Below, piece by piece: positions 58,401 to 64,000 of a stretch of 64,000 nucleotides of DNA. The stretch's first letter is position 1, and each line of letters begins with the position of its first letter. Both the position numbers and the translations under genes were made by a program. The notes beneath the pieces are model-generated. The model had not been told where the DNA came from and made no database searches. It saw only the letters and a program-made list of their open reading frames with translations. This DNA is from Ulva prolifera. Its lineage: Eukaryota; Chlorophyta; Ulvophyceae; Ulvales; Ulvaceae. The stretch spans positions 372,001 to 436,000 of the forward strand of contig CM041199.1 in NCBI GenBank assembly GCA_023078555.1, written 5' to 3'.

Positions 58401-61314
58401 GAAGTGTATGCATACCCTAGGGATGACAACCTGCAGAAGTTGTCCCAAAGGGGTGTCCTTGCATACTGGATCGGGGCTGGGCTGGGCCCCAGCATGCAGC
58501 GTGTGTACGCCCAGGATGTTCCTGGGGGTAGGGTTTTTGTTGTGCGCCAGGTTGTGTGCACTGCGGATCAGATGATCCGCCACGTACGAAAGTACGATGC
58601 GTCCGCCGTTGTGGACAAGAGGGAGCCTGAGGAGTTTGCGAACTCCTATACGGTTGCTTTCGAGGGGGACGATGAGGGTGAGCGTGTCACTGATGCTGAT
58701 GTTCCTCCTTTCGCGGCAGATCACACGTATGACGGGGGAGTGTTGCGCCGTCTGCGTGACCAGCTACACACCCCCCCAGGTCATGGTAGGGTTCCTGTCA
58801 TGGAAATGACGTTTCGGCAGGATGACCCTGAGCCCAGTCCTGCTGTGTACTCTCCGCGATTTGGAGCTGGCTCCTCTGCGGAGATAATCCGGCGTGACCC
58901 TGCTCGGGCCACACCGGAAATAGCCAGAACAGCTTTGCATCGCACGCGTGCGACATCCAGAGCTGCTGCTCACCCTGACGTCCCTGTCCCCTCTCGTGTG
59001 CGTGGTGAAGTGCATCACCCCGTCGCCATGCCTTCTCGCACTGCGCAGTACGTTGTCACGCGTAACGCTGCACTGCACAACCCCGGTGTAGCAGCTGCAT
59101 TTCCTGTTCGCGTGTCAGTCAGTGCGTCTGACGATGACATGGATGAGGATGATGGTCCTGGCATCTATGATGATGACGACGAACAGGGCATGGACTACAC
59201 CATTTCAGATGATGAACAGGCTGCGGCCCATCAGAATCTGGAGGCTCAGCGGGTCCGTTCCGGAAATAATTCGGCAGCGGCCTCAGCATCTGGCGCGGGG
59301 GCAGTTGCTCAGTCCTTGCGAGGAGCTGAGGCGCCGAGGCCCTTCTGGGAGGATGAGCCAGATGAGGTGGAGACCGGGTCCGAATTAGGGGGAGAGGATC
59401 CGGACCCCTCAGCCGCAGTTGGGGTTGATTTGCCTGACGAGGTGAGGGCCATTCCAGCTGCCTTACCCCGTATTAAAATCAAACCTCTTGTACGCAGACG
59501 CCTTGTTCCACTGGCTGCGGATGTAGCAGCTGTACACATGCATGAGCCTGCGGGTTCTGACATTGCTAGCAGTGAAACAGTAGCTGTTATTGACGCTCCA
59601 GGCTGCAGCCAGGACACATCAGCCGCGGCTGGCTGTGGAGTGTCCTGTGCAGGCCTGAAGCATCAGCATGTGGAGCCTGGCGAGCAGCAGAATGCTCAGC
59701 GTCGTGGGTCGCGCAGAGCAGCTGCCGCCAGGAAGCCGAAGCCTTCCGACCCTGATCTGCCTTCTATGAAGGAAGGACTCGCGGGTCCAGACAGGGATGC
59801 TTGGCTGCGTGCCATGCAGGAGGAGGTGGAAGCACTGGGTGAGCACGGGACTTTTTTTGTTGTGCTATCTGCTTGCGGGTAAGAAAGCGATCTCGGGCAA
59901 GTGGGTGTTCAAGATCAAGCGCGGACCCGCTGGTGAGATTCAGCGGTACAAGGCACGATATGTAGCTCGTGGTTTTTCTCAGGTAGAAGGAGTTGATTTC
60001 TTTGAGACCTGGTCCCCTGTCGGTAGTTATGCGACACTGCGTGTGTTGCTGTCTATTGCTGCTCAGGATGATTTGGAGATTAGGCATATAGACATACAAT
60101 GTGCTTTTCTTAACGGCGACCTGGAGGAAGAGGTTTTCGTTGAACAGCCCCCGTACTTTACAGACGGGACAGCACGTGTATGGAAACTGCACAAAACTCT
60201 GTATGGCCTGAAGCAAGCCGCTCGCGAGTGGCATAAAGCTTTAGTAAAGGTCTTGGCTGAACTGGGATTTGTGTGCGCACAGAGTGATCCTGGACTGTAT
60301 GTCAGTAAAACCAATCGATGCTTTATTTTTCTGTGGGTGGATGATTTATTTATTTTCAGTTGCTCTGCGGGGCTGCAGGAAATCATCACTGTTATTCTCA
60401 CAAAATTTGAAGGCAGAGATTTAGGTGACCTGTCTTGGGCACTTGGCACTGAGATCACGCGTGATCGTAAGGCCAGAACAATTACAATGACACAACGCAC
60501 CAAAATCCAGAACTTGCTGGACAAGTACAGTATGTCTGACTGTCGTAAATCTCCCACTCCATTAGTGCCGCGGCAACAGCTAAGGAGTGTGAAAGAGCAC
60601 CCTGGAGAAAGCCAGTGCTGCTGAGCATTCCAGGTTCATGAGTGCTGTAGGAAGCATCCCGTATATTGCAGGAGTGACACGACCTGACCTGAGCTACGTG
60701 GCACATGCCCTGGCCCGGCACATGTCTAATAGTCTAAAGGAACATTGGTCTGCCGTGCAACATGTTCTGAGATACCTGCAGTCCACAAAGAATTTAGGAA
60801 TAAAATTTATAGGCTCTGAGGGACACGGGTGTTTGTTGGAAGCTTTTTCAGATGCAGATTTTGCGAACTCTGCTGATCTGAAAAGTGTATCTGGTATGGT
60901 TATTCGGCTGTATGGGAACTGTGTTCTCTGGCGCTCGAAGAAGCAGAGTATAGTGGCTGGGGACCCAACAGAGGCTGAACTCATTGCGATGAGTGCAACA
61001 GCCAACGAGTTGATGTGGGTGAAGCAGTTGCTTCTCGATTTGAAACTCGTCCCACATAAGCCGACTCTGTGGGGTGATAATAAGAGTGCCAATATTTTGG
61101 CTGTGAATGCTGTGTCCACTGACAGATCCAAGCACATTCGTGTGCGGCACTTGCGAGTGCGGGAGTATGTCCAGATGGATGAACTTAAGGTGGCATGGGT
61201 CGGCACTGTTGACCAGTTAGCAGATGTGTTTACTAAAGTGCTGCCCGGACCTGCTTTGCTAGAAGTTCGTAATAAACTCCAGCTAGTGGAAACGTAGCAG
61301 GGTTTATGGGGGAG

Positions 61315-61665
61315 TGTCACAATGCATGAGCCTGCGGGCAGCAGTGTGGTGACAGGTGCACCCATGCACGGACGATCCGCGGATCCAGTGTAGGGGTAAG
61401 CCGCCAGCCGGGATTGTCTCGATGTAGCGAGAGAGATCCCGCGAGGGTTTACCGCCGTAACCTTGAGTGTTCAGTGTGCATATAGGCATGTGCACACTGA
61501 GATCTGTAACCATTCTTATCACTGTTTCACGGTACTAGCAGTACTCTGTCTCTCCCTCAGCATCTCTCCGGTTCTACCTCTGTGCGCAGCAGGTATGAGA
61601 TGCTGGCCTTCTGACCTGACCTAAGACTGCGCGTCTGACCTGTAGATGCGAACACATTTCTGACA
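61315..61665 (+). repeat. 3' LTR of copia element D (351 bp)
   Basis: About 99% identical to the 5' LTR; preceded by the purine tract TTTATGGGGGAG. Confidence 0.95.
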
Positions 61666-61733
61666 TCCCACCCACCGGAAGAGCCAAAAGGGTGGCCGGG
61701 TACGTGTTCGCGGCCATGCTGTACATGAGGCAG

Positions 61734-62588
61734 GGACATGAATGCGATGCCAGTCGTGGAAGTCGCGCCGACACAGAATCGCGACGTGCCTTGCTACAGC
61801 AGGCCGAGACCAGCAACGGCGGGGGACGCGCCCGCAAGAGAGGCAGCGAAAGGTCAATCGCCGATCTCCCTCCTTCACCTCCGATCCTTAACCGAACACG
61901 GAAGGATTCAACTCCTACCGACAGCGACGACCTAGAACTCGAGGTTCTACCCCACATAGTGGCAGCCGCCCCGGAAGTTGCGGACGACGAGATGCCCCAG
62001 CCCAAGACTCGTCGAAGCGACCCAGCAGACATGGACATGCAGGAGGATGAACCGGTACGCCTTGATCTGTACATACCTCCACAGGGTTGACATCAACTGT
62101 GCTTGCATAAGCCCAAGCTCATGTACGCGCGTTCATGATGATGCAGTGCGCTTGCTGATGCGCATCAATATCGTATACATGCTGGTCATGTTGCTTCCGT
62201 AGGTGCGAGAGATCGTGTGACAGCAACGTTGTTCTGCAGAAGGCAAAGAAGAAGGATACGCATCCGGCTCTGGAGAAGCGCCAGGCAGAGGCCGACGAAG
62301 AGTCTCTCATGAATGCATGCAAGGTTCTCAATGAAAGAATAGCCAAGTCTCAGGACGAATTAGCGAAGCTGGCATCCGGCCCCGCCCGCAACCGGAAGGG
62401 TCAGCAGGCAACGAAGCTCGACGAATCCACTAAAAAGGACACGGTATGCCACAGTAAATCTCAACGAGTTGGACCGACGACGGATGTGCATGCAATATGT
62501 GTGTACTGTCAGCGGTATGATACAGCGGCGGGGCGTGCAGGAGGAGATCCGGGCCCTTCAGCAGACCTTGATTGAGATGCTGTCGTGA
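61734..62588 (+). CDS. Hypothetical coiled-coil gene, 3' exons
   Basis: Three exons join in phase 0. The first ends at 62054 (GACGAACCG-type donor GAACCG/GTACGC) and includes SRGSRADTESRRALLQQAET, a basic GRARKRGSERS, and an acidic MDMQEDEP end; its start near 61734 is uncertain. The second is 62240-62443 (TTCTGCAG acceptor, ACG/GTATGC donor; KKKDTHPALEKRQAEADEES, LNERIAKSQDELAKLASG). The third is 62526-62588 (RRGVQEEIRALQQTLIEMLS, then stop). The C-terminus forms a coiled coil, so oligomerisation is likely. Together with the segments at 46.5-47.0 and 53.5-55.1 kb this would be one gene stretched by mobile elements. No family is recognised. Confidence 0.5.
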
Positions 62589-63513
62589 GTGAGGTGAAGA
62601 CTCAGATTGAAGATGACCCGGAAGATGTCTGTCGATTAGTTGTACACCAACGGGGGCTCAGAAGAAACTGTCCCTGAACACAGGCGGTCGTGACTGAGTG
62701 TATGAGTGGGGTATATGACATGTTAGAGGTGCCTTTACCTGTTATAGTAGTGATGTCGTTCCGTATGGACATGCAGAGGTCACAAGGTGACGAGATCTCG
62801 ATGTAAGCAATGTCTATGATAGTCTATGATTGCCTATGCAAGCCATGACCGCCTGCCTACGAACTCGTGTGAACACATCAACAAAGCTGTCTTGTTTCGG
62901 AACCGCGGTGTACATGCTGCTTGTATATGCACGCAAAACTGCCTTTCCCGCAGGACAGTATGTCATGTGGTGTGCACCATTCGCGATTCTCTGTCGAAAA
63001 CGTGGTACACCTGTTACAATAGAGTGAATGGGAGAGAACACACACCGACACCGAGTCTCATCCGAATCAACGGCAACATACACGTGGCACACATGTAAAG
63101 GAGGCGTCTCTGACCTCACCACGTACGTTATCTGCCTCCGGCACGATCGGTCAGAGAGTAACCAAGTAATAACCCATCATGAACCAGCATGTTCGTCCAG
63201 GCTTCCGGACGGCTTCCGCAAGGCTTTGCCGGAACGTTCCCGGATCCGTCACCATTCCGAAATTTTAAGCATTCTTCCTCAAACAGTCCTCTGGATGCAT
63301 TGCGGATCCTTCGCGCGTTCCGGCACCACTCCGAAAACGTTCCGGCGGAACACCCACGTGGAGTGCACTCGGAAACCACCCGGTCGGAACGCTCGCGGAA
63401 CTTCCTCCCACACTCCGGGCTGCCTTCCGGACGCTCCGCCACCAGTCCTTTCGCCGTTCCGGGGGCTCCGCCACGGCTCCGCCCCTCCTCCGCGAGCCGT
63501 CCTCGCACCTTCC
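62589..63513. other. Intergenic with a TTCCGG-motif-rich stretch
   Basis: No gene seen. From about 63195 to 63500 the sequence repeats variants of TTCCGGA / GGAACG / CTCCGAAAACG at irregular short intervals, which looks like a degenerate repeat or a cluster of one motif rather than coding DNA. Confidence 0.4.
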
Positions 63514-63870
63514 TCACCACCACGTCACCATTCTCCTAGTGGCAGCTGCGTGCGCGCGGAGGCATGCGCACCGGCGTCGCGGTGACCGCGCCTTCGGCGA
63601 AGCCGAGCTGCAGGCAAGCGACGTCGACGTCGGCGGAGGCTTCGGTGAACAGGATGCGTGTCGCCCTGCCGAGAAACCACCAATCAAACCACCAATCTCG
63701 GCCTTATCCTGGCCACAGACCGTGCCGCATCCACCCCCCGAGAAGACCTCGAGCCGGCCGTACAGCGCGCCGCTGGCCGCTGCGACGCCCCCAGTGAGAC
63801 GCAGATCCCCGTCACCTGCACAAGCCACACAGGGTTGGCGCCGGGACACTTCTGCGCTCACACGTGAGCC
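63514..63870 (-). pseudogene. SRCR-domain fragment 5
   Basis: The minus strand reads GDLRLTGGVAAASGALYGRL and EVFSGGGCGTVC in one frame. In another frame, after a TTTCTCGGCAG acceptor-like site near 63.66 kb, it reads ILFTEASADVDVACLQLGFA and EGAVTATPVRMP. These are the first half of an SRCR domain through the CxQLGF core. A short intron of about 70-80 bases or a frameshift separates the pieces. The C-terminal Cys motif was not found before the sequence similarity ends. Confidence 0.65.
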
Positions 63871-64000
63871 GCACACCCTACAACTGCACTGAGCGTGCCT
63901 GTTGGCATGCATGCATGCCCCGGCACCGGATGGCTGCCTTGGCCCCGCGGTCGGTGATCGGCTCAAGTGCGCGCACACTGATCATCAATGCCGGCATTCT

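Larger units (their letters stand above)
55103..61665 (+). mobile_element. Ty1/copia element D (family 1), structurally complete, young
   Basis: A perfect 5-bp target duplication TCCCA (55098-55102, 61666-61670) flanks LTRs of 351 bp that differ at about four positions. Inside are TGGTATCGGTGA (matches the 3' end of initiator tRNA-Met, CCA included, over about 7 bases) and a leader with a hairpin AAGCGAA-TGCG-TTCGCTT. Gag starts MSLSNANSNA at 55762, followed by a zinc knuckle (CFFCKKKGHLRANC), protease (IVDSGSD, about 56.87 kb), integrase (about 57.6-58.1 kb), reverse transcriptase (about 59.9-60.5 kb, FLWVDDLFIF with Trp for the usual Tyr), RNase H (about 60.85-61.2 kb) and a purine tract. 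The coding region is broken, with about three breaks. It lies in or next to an exon of the coiled-coil gene. Confidence 0.95.

Overview
The window is nuclear DNA from a transposon-rich photosynthetic eukaryote, most likely a green alga. The evidence is spliced genes with GT-AG introns, a plant-type histidine-phosphatase-like protein with a twin-arginine thylakoid-lumen signal, a TraB-family protein with a transit-like N-terminus, several scavenger-receptor cysteine-rich (SRCR) coding fragments, and plant-style Ty1/copia elements. There is one 100-base assembly gap (28001-28100). No bacterial operon, CRISPR array, rRNA or free-standing tRNA gene was seen.

Left block (1-12.7 kb) is a pile of nested mobile elements. 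It holds the tail of one copia element; a second copia family carrying three solo-LTR-like insertions, each with its own 5-bp target-site duplication; a third copia copy lacking its 5' LTR; an inverted copia 5' end that carries a 0.79-kb repeat; and a 1.03-kb hAT-type DNA transposon with 8-bp target duplications.

Host block 1 (13-28 kb) holds a plastid histidine-phosphatase-like gene (minus), a Cys-rich coiled-coil gene (minus), a four-exon TraB gene (plus), a hAT-transposase-like gene (minus), and a Ser/Pro/Gln-rich gene (plus) that runs into the gap.

Host block 2 (28-42.2 kb) is built around a direct segmental duplication (about 28.4-32.05 and 35.75-39.0 kb) of a four-exon, roughly eight-helix membrane protein gene. 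The right copy is open and the left copy is frameshifted. A third, inverted fragment of the same gene and a group of decayed SRCR fragments lie between them. A GC-rich, 5'-truncated non-LTR retrotransposon with a 17-bp target duplication follows at 39.4-41.0 kb.

Right block (46-64 kb) appears to be one multi-exon coiled-coil host gene spread over 16 kb by two young copia elements (47.2-53.35 and 55.1-61.67 kb) and the second copy of the 0.79-kb repeat. A three-copy hairpin minisatellite lies inside it, and another SRCR fragment sits at the right edge. The long stretch 42.2-46.5 kb shows no gene that I recognise.
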